50,247 nt of DNA from Avichristensenella sp031549905 (GCA_031549905.1 JAVBPC010000094.1:1-50247); one strand, 5' to 3'. Positions 7,979 to 16,424 are shown, counted from the stretch's first letter. Notes: a model not told the origin generated them from the letters alone. Numbers and translations: made by a program.

Positions 7979-8011
7979 GCAAAAATCGCTCTTTCTTTTT
8001 TTCGGACATAG

Positions 8012-8046
8012 CACAGCGGGGCAGCCCAATATGCCACCCCGCTGTG
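8012..8046. other. Stem-loop between the DUF3048 gene and blaI
   Basis: Perfect 10-bp arms CACAGCGGGG and CCCCGCTGTG. The T-run (TTTT, 8047-8050) is on the plus strand, where no gene needs it; the minus-strand side has no T-tract. It may still end transcription from the DUF3048 gene, but this is unclear. Confidence 0.5.
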
Positions 8047-8061
8047 TTTTGCCGTGAAAGA

Positions 8062-9180
8062 TTACTTTGTTATCCTGTTTGCTCCCGCCGCATGCTCATT
8101 GCCGTCCGCATCGGTATAGGTAAATGTGTGTTCCATCGGCAGGATCTGAATGAATGTTTTGCCCGGCAGCAGCGTCAACTCTTCGCCGCTTTCATCGGCA
8201 AAGATGGTGCGGCTGTTGTCACCCTCGCGCGTCCAGGTGCCCCTGATGTGCCGGCCGTCGATAAACGCGTCGATCGGGCCGGCGCCGATCAGGCCAACCA
8301 TGGGGCGCGAGGCAATGTTCTCCGAATAGCTGATGTTGACATACTGCACGATGACATTGGATGCCGCGATGCGCTTTCCGGTCATGCCGTCAAACTGTTC
8401 CCTGCCGCGGTACCAACGCTCGTACACGCGGTCTTCGGGGCTGAACGTATAGCTTGGCGCATATACGCCTTTGTTGTCATACTGGATATCGATTGCGACG
8501 GCTGTCCCATCGCCGCGCGTGGGGGTATCGCTGAAAAGGTAGGCGTGGCCGCGCGGTTCATAGGACGTGCCATCCTCATTTTGGGGCCAGTATTGCTCCG
8601 CAACAAGCTTAATGTTCGCGGCGGCATCGCGCGCGCCGTTGCGTACAATGGCAACGCCGTTCGCGCCCGTGCGCGGCCGGTCGCCCATGCGGAAATGAAC
8701 GCCGACAGGGCGCGTCACCTGCATCATTTGGGTTTCGTTATAGAGCCTGTTGGCAGAGAACAGAAAATCTTCCGTCACGCCGTGTTCGGTAAAGTAATCA
8801 ATGATGTTGCAGGGCCCTTTGCTGGTCTGTCCGCCCCAGAAAACGAACGGCGCATCCCATTCCTGGCGAAGCACGCAGACATACATGCGCGAGGAGCGGA
8901 CAGAGCCGACATAATCAGGGTGACTGTCGTTAAAAACCAAGGTATACCGGGTGTAACCTGGACCCCAGAAGATACACTCATATACGATATCCGCTTCGGA
9001 CATGTTCAGGTGCGGGCGGGCATCGACATCGTTATCAATCTCGACGATGACCGGGCGGTACGCCCCCGTTGCCGCAAGCCCCGTCGTGGGCGACAGCGGC
9101 GCGGTTTCCTGGGCCAAGGCGGCCCCGCACAGCAGCATCAGCGCAAGCGCCATTGTTATGAACGCGGTGCTCTTTCTCAT
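8062..9180 (-). CDS. Secreted DUF3048 (YerB-like) protein
   Basis: 372 aa. Residues 1-23 form a Sec signal peptide ending CGAALA before Gln-Glu. No lipobox of the usual form is seen, unlike the YerB lipoprotein. The rest is a DUF3048 domain: ARPHLNMSEADIVYEC, YVGSVRSSR and a C-terminal half with FDGMTGKRI and LLPGKTFIQ. Start 9180 has GGGAGG 8 nt upstream; upstream ATGs lack this. It lies on the same strand as blaI and the M56-DUF3048 gene and is a clear paralogue of that receptor's ectodomain. DUF3048 proteins are extracytoplasmic with no established activity. I infer a shared ligand or a mutual interaction. Confidence 0.85.
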   Translation of the reverse strand: MRKSTAFITMALALMLLCGAALAQETAPLSPTTGLAATGAYRPVIVEIDNDVDARPHLNMSEADIVYECIFWGPGYTRYTLVFNDSHPDYVGSVRSSRMYVCVLRQEWDAPFVFWGGQTSKGPCNIIDYFTEHGVTEDFLFSANRLYNETQMMQVTRPVGVHFRMGDRPRTGANGVAIVRNGARDAAANIKLVAEQYWPQNEDGTSYEPRGHAYLFSDTPTRGDGTAVAIDIQYDNKGVYAPSYTFSPEDRVYERWYRGREQFDGMTGKRIAASNVIVQYVNISYSENIASRPMVGLIGAGPIDAFIDGRHIRGTWTREGDNSRTIFADESGEELTLLPGKTFIQILPMEHTFTYTDADGNEHAAGANRITK

Positions 9181-9256
9181 TTGTATGCCTCCCTCTTTTC
9201 TATAGAAACGTGGCAACAAATGGTATTTGTTCTGCTATGCTGTAATGTTACAAATG

Positions 9257-9284
9257 CAAAACAAAAGGGCAGCCGGCGCTGCCC
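9257..9284 (-). terminator. Terminator of the phosphate operon
   Basis: On the minus strand GGGCAGC-GCCG-GCTGCCC is followed by TTTTGTTTT, just past the methyltransferase stop. This places the end of the pst-pho-methyltransferase transcript here. Confidence 0.85.
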
Positions 9285-9291
9285 CTACGAA

Positions 9292-10077
9292 TTATCCCAT
9301 CTTCACCGCCCGCGACGCCCAATACATCGGGTAATAATCCCCCAAGAGCCACCCCGGGCTTGTATCCTCATACACATCCGTCAGCGTCAGCCCCGCCTTC
9401 AGCTGCCCGCCAATCTGATCTTCCAGCGTGTGGCTGAACTGTACGCCGTCATCCTCCCGCAGGCCCTTTTCCAGCAGCGCGGGGTTCTTCAGCGGGTTAT
9501 ACGGCAGCTTGTTCACCACCAGCAGCGGGTTTGCCTCTTCCGTCAAATAATCGATGCCATTGTCCATCCCGGCAAGCAGCACCCCGCCTTTTCGCAGCAC
9601 GCGATAGCACTCCCGCCAGATGGGCAGCACATCCTCCACATAGCAGTTGGATATCGGGTGGAAGATCAGGTCAAAGCTGCCGTCCGCAAAAGGAAGGGGC
9701 TGCGTCATGTCGGCGCGGACAATCTCAATGTCGTACCCTTCGCGCGCGGCAACCATTCTCTCGCTCTCCAGCTGCTTTTCGGAATAGTCAAGCACTGTGC
9801 AAACGGCGCCCGCCGCGGCAAACACCGGCATTTGCTGCCCGCCGCCGGATGCCAACCCCAATATGCGCGCGCCGGTAAGCCGCCCATCCTGAAAAAACGG
9901 CGCAAACCACTCCTTGGGTACGGGTTTTGTGGGCGTCAGCACCACATCCCATTCGCCCGCCCGTGCTTTTGCAAACACCTCCGGCCTGATGGGCACACCC
10001 CATTCCCAGCCATCCGCCACCCAGGCATCAATGGTTTTCGCGTTGATATCCTGATACCGCTCATCCAAAAATAACAC
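9292..10077 (-). CDS. Class I SAM-dependent methyltransferase
   Basis: 261 aa. The SAM-binding glycine-rich motif is ILGLASGGGQQMPVF (about residues 72-86), with an acidic residue after the second strand (VLDYSEKQL), a RADMTQPLPF motif and FDLIFHPISN at strand four, as in Methyltransf_11/25 proteins. The substrate is unknown. The GTG at 10077 begins 3 nt after the phoR stop, with GAGGCGATAGGA upstream, so it is co-translated with phoR and is the last gene of the phosphate operon. TTG 10068 is an alternative start. A methyltransferase is not a standard member of this operon. Confidence 0.85.
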   Translation of the reverse strand: MLFLDERYQDINAKTIDAWVADGWEWGVPIRPEVFAKARAGEWDVVLTPTKPVPKEWFAPFFQDGRLTGARILGLASGGGQQMPVFAAAGAVCTVLDYSEKQLESERMVAAREGYDIEIVRADMTQPLPFADGSFDLIFHPISNCYVEDVLPIWRECYRVLRKGGVLLAGMDNGIDYLTEEANPLLVVNKLPYNPLKNPALLEKGLREDDGVQFSHTLEDQIGGQLKAGLTLTDVYEDTSPGWLLGDYYPMYWASRAVKMG

Positions 10078-10080
10078 TTC

Positions 10081-11664
10081 CTATCGCCTCGGGAACACGC
10101 ACGCCACCGTTGTGCCCTCGCCCAGCTTGCTTTCCATTTCCACGCGGCCTCCGTGGAATTCCATCGCGTGCTTTACAATCGACAGACCCAGCCCCGTGCC
10201 GCCGGTGCGGTGGCTGCGCGAGGCATCCACGCGGTAGAACCGCTCAAATACGCGGTTCAGGTGTTCCTTAGGGATGCCCATGCCGGTATCCGCGACGGTC
10301 ACGCGCGGCTCGCCGGGGGCTTCCGCCACTGTCACCCGCACGATTCCGCCGGGCCGGTTGTATTGTATCGCGTTTGATATCACATTGGCAAGCGCTTCAT
10401 CAATGATGCGCCTGTCGCCCCAAACCTGCGCCCCGCCGCCTTCCAGCGTCAGCGCCACGTTTTTTTCCTGCGCAACGGGCTGCAGCGCATCCACCGCCGC
10501 CTGTGCCGCATCCAGCAAGTCCACCTTAGCAAACGCGCGCGGCATCGCCTTTTCATCAAATTCGGACAGGTGGATGATATCCTCGATCACCGCCAATAGC
10601 CGTCTGGCCTGCGCCGCGATCAGCCCGCCAAACCCCGGCCCGTCTTCTTTGGGGGCCATGCCATTTTCCAGCATTTCCGCGTAGCCAAGGATTGTCGTCA
10701 GCGGTGTTTTCATCTCATGCGATACGTTGGCGGAGAACTCCCGCCGCTGCCGCTCGGATTCCCTGCGGGCAGTCGTTTCCAGGAACAGGATCACCGCGCC
10801 GTACCCGTCCGCCCCCGCCTTCACGGGGCTAAGCAGCACGCCGTATGTGCGGCCGGCGCGGGTCATCTCCATTTCGCCAGCTTCCCCGGCAAGGCAGCGC
10901 CGCGCCTTTTCCAGCAGCAGCACATCGCGCGTCACGGCCACCAGCGGCTGTCCGGCCACCTGCTGCGCGTCAAACAGCGCTTCCGCGCTTGGGTTTGCGG
11001 TCAGCACCGTGCCCTTTTCGGATAGCAGCAGCAGCCCCTCGTTCATGTGCTCCGTCACGGCGCGTATGGTGTCCGCTCTGGCTTTCAGCTCGGCCATCTG
11101 TGCGCCGATCTCGCGCTTTTGCTCGGTCAGCCGCTTTGCCAGCGGGGCCAGCTCTTCGTAATTGCCGGTGTCGGGGTTATCCAGGTCAATCTGGTTGATG
11201 GGGCGCAGAATCCTGTCGCTCATCTTGCGCGCCAGCAGCAGCGCCAGCAAAAGCACCGCAACAATTGAAAGGATAATCCATGGCAGCAGCCGCGCGGCCA
11301 TCGCGTACAGGCTGTCCATCGTCAGCGATACGCGCAGGATGGTATCCTCCCGGTCATCCCGCGTGGCGAAATAGTATGTCTTTTCGCGCATCGTATCGGA
11401 ATAGCGGATGGATTCGCCGGTGCCGGTTTCCAGCGCCTGCTGCACCTCCGGCCTGGTCAGGTGGTTTTCCATGCTGCCGGGCGCGGCGCGGTTGTCGTAA
11501 ATCACCGTGCCGTCGCTTGCGATCAGCGTTACGCGCTCATTCTGTATGCCCTCTTTAATTTGCGTTTGCAGCTGTGTGTGGATCAGCAGAAACCAAACCC
11601 CGGCCAGCAGCGCCGCCGACAGCAGCACCAGCGCCGCCATCGCCGCGAACATACGCCGTTTCAT
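10081..11664 (-). CDS. phoR: Phosphate-sensing histidine kinase PhoR
   Basis: 527 aa. A first membrane helix (7-29) precedes an extracytoplasmic domain (30-124), a second helix (125-146), a PAS-like region (about 200-300) and the kinase core. The H-box is FSANVSHEMKTPLT with phospho-acceptor His316; NVISNAIQYN, VADTGMGIP and TGGTGLGLS form the ATP-binding lid. It starts 1 nt after the stop of the response-regulator gene, which is itself joined to phoU and pstSCAB. This context identifies the pair as PhoR-PhoB rather than a generic two-component system. Confidence 0.93.
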   Translation of the reverse strand: MKRRMFAAMAALVLLSAALLAGVWFLLIHTQLQTQIKEGIQNERVTLIASDGTVIYDNRAAPGSMENHLTRPEVQQALETGTGESIRYSDTMREKTYYFATRDDREDTILRVSLTMDSLYAMAARLLPWIILSIVAVLLLALLLARKMSDRILRPINQIDLDNPDTGNYEELAPLAKRLTEQKREIGAQMAELKARADTIRAVTEHMNEGLLLLSEKGTVLTANPSAEALFDAQQVAGQPLVAVTRDVLLLEKARRCLAGEAGEMEMTRAGRTYGVLLSPVKAGADGYGAVILFLETTARRESERQRREFSANVSHEMKTPLTTILGYAEMLENGMAPKEDGPGFGGLIAAQARRLLAVIEDIIHLSEFDEKAMPRAFAKVDLLDAAQAAVDALQPVAQEKNVALTLEGGGAQVWGDRRIIDEALANVISNAIQYNRPGGIVRVTVAEAPGEPRVTVADTGMGIPKEHLNRVFERFYRVDASRSHRTGGTGLGLSIVKHAMEFHGGRVEMESKLGEGTTVACVFPRR

Positions 11665-11665
11665 C

Positions 11666-12352
11666 TTATGCGCCCCCGATCTTGTAGCCTACGTTGCGCA
11701 CCGTGCGGATCATCTCGCCCGCCGGGCCCAGCTTTTGCCGAAGCGTCTTGATGTGCATATCCACCGTGCGGCTTTCGCCCTGGAAGTCATACCCCCATAC
11801 GGCGTCCATGATCTTTTCGCGTGTCAGCACGATTTCTTTGTTGATGAGGAGACAGTTTAGCAGTTCAAACTCCTTGTGCGTCAGGGTGATGGCCTCACCC
11901 GCGGCGGTCACTTCGCGTTTATCCTGATCCAGCGTGATGCCGCCGTAAGACAGCGTGCGCGTTTCCTGCGCTGGCTCCGCTACGCGGCGCAGCACCGCGT
12001 TCACGCGCGCGATCAGCTCCGTTACGCCGAATGGCTTTGCGACATAATCGTCCGCGCCCATGTTCAGCCCGCGCACCTTGTCGTATTCGCTGCCGCGCGC
12101 CGTCAGCAGGATCACCGGCAGCTTCCGCGTGGTCGCCGCCTGTCTGAGCCTTTTCAGGATTGAAAGCCCGTCCTCATCCGGCAGCATGATATCCAGCAAC
12201 AGCAGGTCCGGCAGCGCGGCATCCGGGTCCAGCGCGGCAAAAAACGGCGCGCCCGATTCGAACCCGCGCACGGTGAAACCCGCCGCGCTCAGCGCGTATT
12301 GAACCAGCCCGCGGATGTCTTCGTCATCCTCCACAATGTAGATGGTGCGCAT
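11666..12352 (-). CDS. phoB: Phosphate response regulator PhoB (OmpR family)
   Basis: 228 aa. The receiver domain has the acidic pair in VEDDED, phospho-acceptor Asp in LLLDIMLPDEDG, the Thr in LLTARG and Lys in KPFGVTEL. The C-terminal winged helix has LTHKEFELLNCLL and VWGYDFQGESRTVDMHIKTL. It binds DNA as a dimer at direct repeats. The repeats upstream of pstS (16385-16424) are the natural target. ATG 12352 was chosen because the receiver starts there; it lies 2 nt after the phoU stop. No missing key residue is seen. Confidence 0.93.
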   Translation of the reverse strand: MRTIYIVEDDEDIRGLVQYALSAAGFTVRGFESGAPFFAALDPDAALPDLLLLDIMLPDEDGLSILKRLRQAATTRKLPVILLTARGSEYDKVRGLNMGADDYVAKPFGVTELIARVNAVLRRVAEPAQETRTLSYGGITLDQDKREVTAAGEAITLTHKEFELLNCLLINKEIVLTREKIMDAVWGYDFQGESRTVDMHIKTLRQKLGPAGEMIRTVRNVGYKIGGA

Positions 12353-12354
12353 CG

Positions 12355-13005
12355 TCACGACCCCACATGGCGGCCGCCAATTGAGAACAGGACCCATTCG
12401 GCGATGTTGGTCGCGTGGTCGCCGATGCGCTCTAAGTATTTCGCGATCATCATCAGGTCAATCGCCTGCTCGCCGTTTCTGCTGTCCTGCAGGATGAGGG
12501 CGATCAGGTCGTTTTTCACATCGGTGAAGAAGCCATCCACGATGTCGTCATCATTGATGACCGCCTGCGCAAGCTGCATATCGCGCCGGACGAACGCATC
12601 GATGCTGTCGGTAACCATCTTGACCGCCGCAGTCGCCATCAGTGGGATATGCTCCAGTTTCTTGATGTACGGCGTGCCCGCCAATTGCAGCGAAATCTCC
12701 GCGATGTCGGCGGCCTGGTCGCCGATGCGCTCCATATCGGTTATCATCTTCAGCGCCGCCGAGATCAGGCGCAGGTCGCGCGCCACCGGCTGCTGCTGCA
12801 GCAGCAGCTTCAGGCACAGCGTTTCGATGTCCTTTTCCTTTTGATCCACTTCCTGGTCAAACTCAATGGCTTGCTTTGCCAGGGCGGCATCCTGATCCAC
12901 CAGCGCGGTGATGGAGGTGCCGATGGCGGTTTCCACCAGCGCGCCCATCTCGATTAGCATGGTATTGAGCTGGGCCAGCTGCTCATCAAACCGGCTGCGC
13001 ATCAT
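12355..13005 (-). CDS. phoU: Phosphate signalling protein PhoU
   Basis: 216 aa, the usual PhoU length. It is two tandem three-helix PhoU repeats, each with an ER-G-DQ/H-A metal-binding helix: MERIGDQAADIAE in the first half and LERIGDHATNIAE in the second. PhoU links the PstSCAB transporter to PhoR and restrains phosphate uptake and signalling when phosphate is plentiful. ATG 13005 (or 13002) overlaps the pstB stop and is preceded by GGGGAGG, showing translational coupling. The protein is acidic and cytoplasmic. Confidence 0.95.
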   Translation of the reverse strand: MMRSRFDEQLAQLNTMLIEMGALVETAIGTSITALVDQDAALAKQAIEFDQEVDQKEKDIETLCLKLLLQQQPVARDLRLISAALKMITDMERIGDQAADIAEISLQLAGTPYIKKLEHIPLMATAAVKMVTDSIDAFVRRDMQLAQAVINDDDIVDGFFTDVKNDLIALILQDSRNGEQAIDLMMIAKYLERIGDHATNIAEWVLFSIGGRHVGS

Positions 13006-13751
13006 CCAAACCTCCCCGTGATATAATCCTCGCACCGCTTATCCTGCGGCATGGAAAACACCTGCTCCGTGTCGCCGTACTCAATCACTTCACCCAGCAG
13101 GAAGAAGGCGGTTTTGTCCGAAATGCGCGTTGCCTGCTGCATGTTATGGGTGACGATGACAACGGTGTATTCCTTCTTCAAGGCCAGCACCAGTTCCTCT
13201 ATTTTGGATGTGGAGATGGGGTCCAGCGCGGAGGTCGGCTCATCCATCAGCAGCACTTCCGGGGACACCGCCAGCGCCCTAGCGATGCAAAGCCGCTGCT
13301 GCTGCCCGCCGGACAGGCCCAGCGCACTCTTTTTCAGCCGGTCCTTGACCTCTTCCCAGATGGCGGCGTCGCGCAGCGCCTTTTCCACGATTTCATCCAG
13401 CTTCCACTTGGATTTGATGCCGTGCGTTCTTGGGCCGAAAGCGATGTTGTCATACACTGTCATGGGGAAGGGGTTAGGCTTCTGGAACACCATGCCCACG
13501 CGCTTCCTCAGCAGGTTGATATCCACCTGGCCGTATATGTCCTGCCCATCCAGCAGCAGCGAACCCGTGATCCGGCAGCCCTCCACCAGATCGTTCATGC
13601 GGTTCAGGCTTTTGAGCAGCGTGGATTTTCCGCAGCCGGAGGGACCGATGAACGCCGTGATCTGTTGTTCTTCTATATCCATTCGGATATTCTTCAGCGC
13701 CTGGAAATCCTGATACCACAGGTTCACATCGCACAGTGTAAATTTATTCAT
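13002..13751 (-). CDS. pstB: Phosphate ABC transporter ATP-binding protein PstB
   Basis: 249 aa, full length for PstB. Walker A is GPSGCGKST, the Q-loop lies in VFQKPNPFPM (a PstB hallmark), the signature is LSGGQQQR, Walker B is EVLLMDEPTSALDP and the switch His is in VTHNMQQA. It hydrolyses ATP to drive phosphate import through PstC-PstA. It starts 3 nt after the pstA stop with AAGGGGTGA as ribosome-binding site. Confidence 0.97.
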   Translation of the reverse strand: MNKFTLCDVNLWYQDFQALKNIRMDIEEQQITAFIGPSGCGKSTLLKSLNRMNDLVEGCRITGSLLLDGQDIYGQVDINLLRKRVGMVFQKPNPFPMTVYDNIAFGPRTHGIKSKWKLDEIVEKALRDAAIWEEVKDRLKKSALGLSGGQQQRLCIARALAVSPEVLLMDEPTSALDPISTSKIEELVLALKKEYTVVIVTHNMQQATRISDKTAFFLLGEVIEYGDTEQVFSMPQDKRCEDYITGRFG

Positions 13752-13754
13752 GCT

Positions 13755-14579
13755 TCACCCCTTGGCTACTTTCTTGGCGATGGCGGCGGAAAGCCAGTTG
13801 ATCCCCGCCACCAGCACCAGCAGCACCACCGCCGTGGCGTGCGCCTGATCCATGTGCAGGCCTTCGCTGGATAGCGCGTACATGTGCACGGCAAGCGTTC
13901 TGGCGGAGGCAAGCGGGCTTTCCGGGATCTTGGCGACAGTGCCCGCCGTGTAAATCAACGCCGCCGTTTCACCCACGATGCGGCCCACGGCCAGGATGAT
14001 CCCCGCCAGCACCCCCGGCGCGGCGGAGGGCAGCACAATGCGAAACACGGTGCGCAGCCGCCCCGCGCCCAGGCCGAACGCGCCCTCGCGGTAGGTGTCC
14101 GGCACGGCCAGCAGCGCCTCTTCCGTGCTGCGCATGATCAGCGGCAGAATCATGATGGACAGCGTCAGCGCGCCCGCCAGCACCGTCAGCCCCCAGCCCA
14201 GCGCCGTTACGAAAAACAGCATGCCGAAAAGGCCGTATACAATCGAAGGGATGCCGGACAGCGTTTCTGCGGTGATTTTGACCACCTTGACCAGCCGGTT
14301 GCCGCGCCTGGCGTATTCCGTAAGGTAAATTGCCGCGAAAATGCCCAGCGGCGCCGCGATCAGCAGCGACATCGCCACCATGATCAGCGTGGTGATCAGC
14401 GCGGGGAAAAGCGAAACGTTCTCACTGTTGTACTCAAGCGCGAACAGCGAAGGCGTCAGGTGCGGCACGCCTTTGACCAGGATGTACCCCACCAGAAATA
14501 GGATCAACGCGCCGGTAATGGCGGCGCACAGCAGTGTCGCCGCGCGCAGCAGCCCGTCGGTGATTTTGCGAAGGGTCAT
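13755..14579 (-). CDS. pstA: Phosphate ABC transporter permease PstA
   Basis: 274 aa with six predicted membrane helices and the binding-protein-dependent permease motif region around ALTLSIMILPLIMRSTEEAL and GAFGLGAGRLRTVFRIVLP, which contacts PstB. It forms the import channel with PstC. Its ATG overlaps the pstC stop (ATGA at 14579-14576) and GGGAGG lies upstream, so the two permeases are made together. Confidence 0.95.
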   Translation of the reverse strand: MTLRKITDGLLRAATLLCAAITGALILFLVGYILVKGVPHLTPSLFALEYNSENVSLFPALITTLIMVAMSLLIAAPLGIFAAIYLTEYARRGNRLVKVVKITAETLSGIPSIVYGLFGMLFFVTALGWGLTVLAGALTLSIMILPLIMRSTEEALLAVPDTYREGAFGLGAGRLRTVFRIVLPSAAPGVLAGIILAVGRIVGETAALIYTAGTVAKIPESPLASARTLAVHMYALSSEGLHMDQAHATAVVLLVLVAGINWLSAAIAKKVAKG

Positions 14580-15433
14580 GCTTTGCCTCCCTTCTTGATC
14601 ACGGACAGCAGCAGGTTGATCAGCAATATGAACACGAACAGCACCACGCCCGTGGCAATCAGCGCCTCGCGGTGCAGCTCCGCGGCGTAGCCCATCTCGA
14701 TTACGATATTGGCCGTCAGCGTGCGCACGCCCTTTAGGATGTTGGTCGGTATGCGCGGCTGATTCCCTGCCACCATGATCACCGCCATGGTTTCCCCGAT
14801 GGCGCGGCCGATGCCCAGCACAATCGCCGCCATCACGCCGGATTTCGCGGCGGGCAGCACCACGGAGAATGTTGCCCGGTCATGCGACGCGCCAAGCGCT
14901 ACCGCGCCGTCGTACAGCTCGCGCGGCACGGCCCTCAGCGCGCTTTCGGTGATGCCGATCACAGTCGGCAATATCATGATGCCCAGCAGCAGCGACGCGG
15001 TCAGGATGCTGGAACCGTTCCCGCCGAACACCTCGCGTACAAACGGCACCATCACCACAAGGCCGAAGAACCCGTACACCACCGACGGGATGCCCGCCAT
15101 CAGCTCCACGGCGGGTTTCAGGATGCGGTGCAGCCGCTTGCCGCAGTATTTGGCCAGGTACACGGCGGTGAAGATGCCGATCGGCACGCCGACAATGACC
15201 GCACCGGCGGTAACATAGATGCTGCCCAGGACCATCGGCAGGATGCCGTACAGCGCCGGCACATCGCTCGGCGACCATTCCTTGCCCAGCAGGAAGTCAA
15301 ACACACCGATCTTTGCGATGGCGGGTATTCCGTTTGCGAACAGGAATACGCAAATGAGCCCCACCGCGACGATGGAAGCCGTCGCGGCGAGGGCAAAGAT
15401 CCATTTCATGAAGGTTTCGCGAGCCTTTTGCAT
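14576..15433 (-). CDS. pstC: Phosphate ABC transporter permease PstC
   Basis: 285 aa, six predicted membrane helices. The permease signature region is ASLLLGIMILPTVIGITESAL followed by GAVALGASHDRATFSVVLP, matching the EAA loop of PstC (longer run split here). It partners PstA and PstB. The annotated ATG at 15433 has a weak ribosome-binding site; ATG 15409 (MKWIFALAAT), with AAAGGC upstream, is an alternative. It lies 22 nt after pstS in the same operon. Confidence 0.95.
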   Translation of the reverse strand: MQKARETFMKWIFALAATASIVAVGLICVFLFANGIPAIAKIGVFDFLLGKEWSPSDVPALYGILPMVLGSIYVTAGAVIVGVPIGIFTAVYLAKYCGKRLHRILKPAVELMAGIPSVVYGFFGLVVMVPFVREVFGGNGSSILTASLLLGIMILPTVIGITESALRAVPRELYDGAVALGASHDRATFSVVLPAAKSGVMAAIVLGIGRAIGETMAVIMVAGNQPRIPTNILKGVRTLTANIVIEMGYAAELHREALIATGVVLFVFILLINLLLSVIKKGGKA

Positions 15434-15455
15434 CGGTATTTCAACCCCGTTCCGG

Positions 15456-16319
15456 TTACTCTACCTCTTTCCAGGTTTCGACCGCGCCGGTAAAGATCGC
15501 CTTGACCTGCTCTGTGGTCAGGCTATCGAATGTGTTGATGGGGTTCACAATCACCGCGATACCGTCCAGGGCGATGGAGACCGGGGTCAGCGCTTCCAGC
15601 TCAGAGGCTTTCAGTTCCCGGCTTGCCATGCCGATGTCGAAGATCCCTTCCATAGTGCCCGTCATACCCGCCGTGGAGTCGCTCATCTGGATTTCGATTT
15701 CCGCCTTGGTGTTGACAGCGATATAGGCTTCCTTCAGCTTTTCCATGATCGGCGTGACGGAGGAGGACCCAGCCACGGTGATTTTGCCTTCAGGGAGAGT
15801 GCCGGCGAACGCGGCGGCGGCGTCATCCACGGGGATGTAGCCGTTTGCGATGACGGCCTGGCCTTCAGCGGACAGGATGAAGCCCATGAAATCCTGCGCA
15901 AGCGCTGAGATCTCGCCCTTGGTTGCGATGACAAACGGGCGCACGACGGGGTATGTGCCGTTCTTGACGTTCTCGGTGGTGGCGGCGACGCCGTCAATGG
16001 CAAGGGCCTTCACCGCATCCGTCAGGGAACCCAGCGAAACATAGCCGATGGCGTTCGGGTCGCCCGCGACGTTGGTTAGCATAACATCCGTCTTGTTGAC
16101 GACGGTGGCTTCCTTGGTGGTCATGTCCTTTTTGGTGCCGTCATCGCCCTTGACTTCGATGCCCATCAGCTCGATGAACGCGCCGCGTGTGCCGCTGCCA
16201 TCCTCGCGGGATACAACGGAGATCAGGTTCTTGGTGTTGAAATCGGCGGCCAGCGCGCAGGAGGCGGTTAGGCTCAGCATCAGGGCCAGCGCCAAAGCTT
16301 TGATTACACGGTTTTTCAT
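15456..16319 (-). CDS. pstS: Phosphate-binding protein PstS, circularly permuted order
   Basis: 287 aa. A signal peptide spans about 1-24; the start at 16319 has AAAGGAG 7 nt upstream. In ordinary PstS the GSSSVTP phosphate loop is near the N-terminus and the SREDGSGTR loop lies in the second half. Here SREDGSGTRGAF is at residues 37-48, directly after the signal peptide, while ITVAGSSSVTPIMEKL is at 180-195. The protein ends in IFTGAVETWKEV, a segment that usually precedes the SREDGSGTR part. All phosphate-binding loops are present in a rotated order, so the fold should be intact. It leads the pst operon and should deliver phosphate to PstCA. Confidence 0.93.
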   Translation of the reverse strand: MKNRVIKALALALMLSLTASCALAADFNTKNLISVVSREDGSGTRGAFIELMGIEVKGDDGTKKDMTTKEATVVNKTDVMLTNVAGDPNAIGYVSLGSLTDAVKALAIDGVAATTENVKNGTYPVVRPFVIATKGEISALAQDFMGFILSAEGQAVIANGYIPVDDAAAAFAGTLPEGKITVAGSSSVTPIMEKLKEAYIAVNTKAEIEIQMSDSTAGMTGTMEGIFDIGMASRELKASELEALTPVSIALDGIAVIVNPINTFDSLTTEQVKAIFTGAVETWKEVE

Positions 16320-16369
16320 TTCGTTTCTCCTTTTTCTTTCTTGCTCTATTCTTTTCTTTGTACGGGAAC

Positions 16370-16424
16370 AGTATACGGGCCGCGGGTAAAGGCAAAAGGT
16401 GGGGGAATGTAAAAGCTGCGTAAA
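16370..16424 (-). promoter_or_regulatory. pst operon promoter with Pho-box-like direct repeats
   Basis: Minus strand: TTTACG (16424-16419) and TTTACA (16413-16408) start 11 bp apart; TTTACC (16390-16385) lies a further 23 bp on. A -10 TATACT (16375-16370) follows, with no good -35. The 11-bp spacing matches TT-ACA repeats bound by Firmicute PhoP/PhoB-type regulators, so activation by the PhoB encoded in this operon is likely. Confidence 0.65.

Noticed and set aside
8012..8046. Firm terminator call for the DUF3048 gene
   Set aside because: The stem is strong but the T-run lies on the wrong strand, so I list it only as a stem-loop.
9241..9252. TGTAATGTTACA dyad upstream of the free DUF3048 gene as a BlaI operator
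   Set aside because: Its half-sites are oriented TGTAA/TTACA, unlike the CTACA/TGTAG sites at blaI, so co-regulation is not supported.
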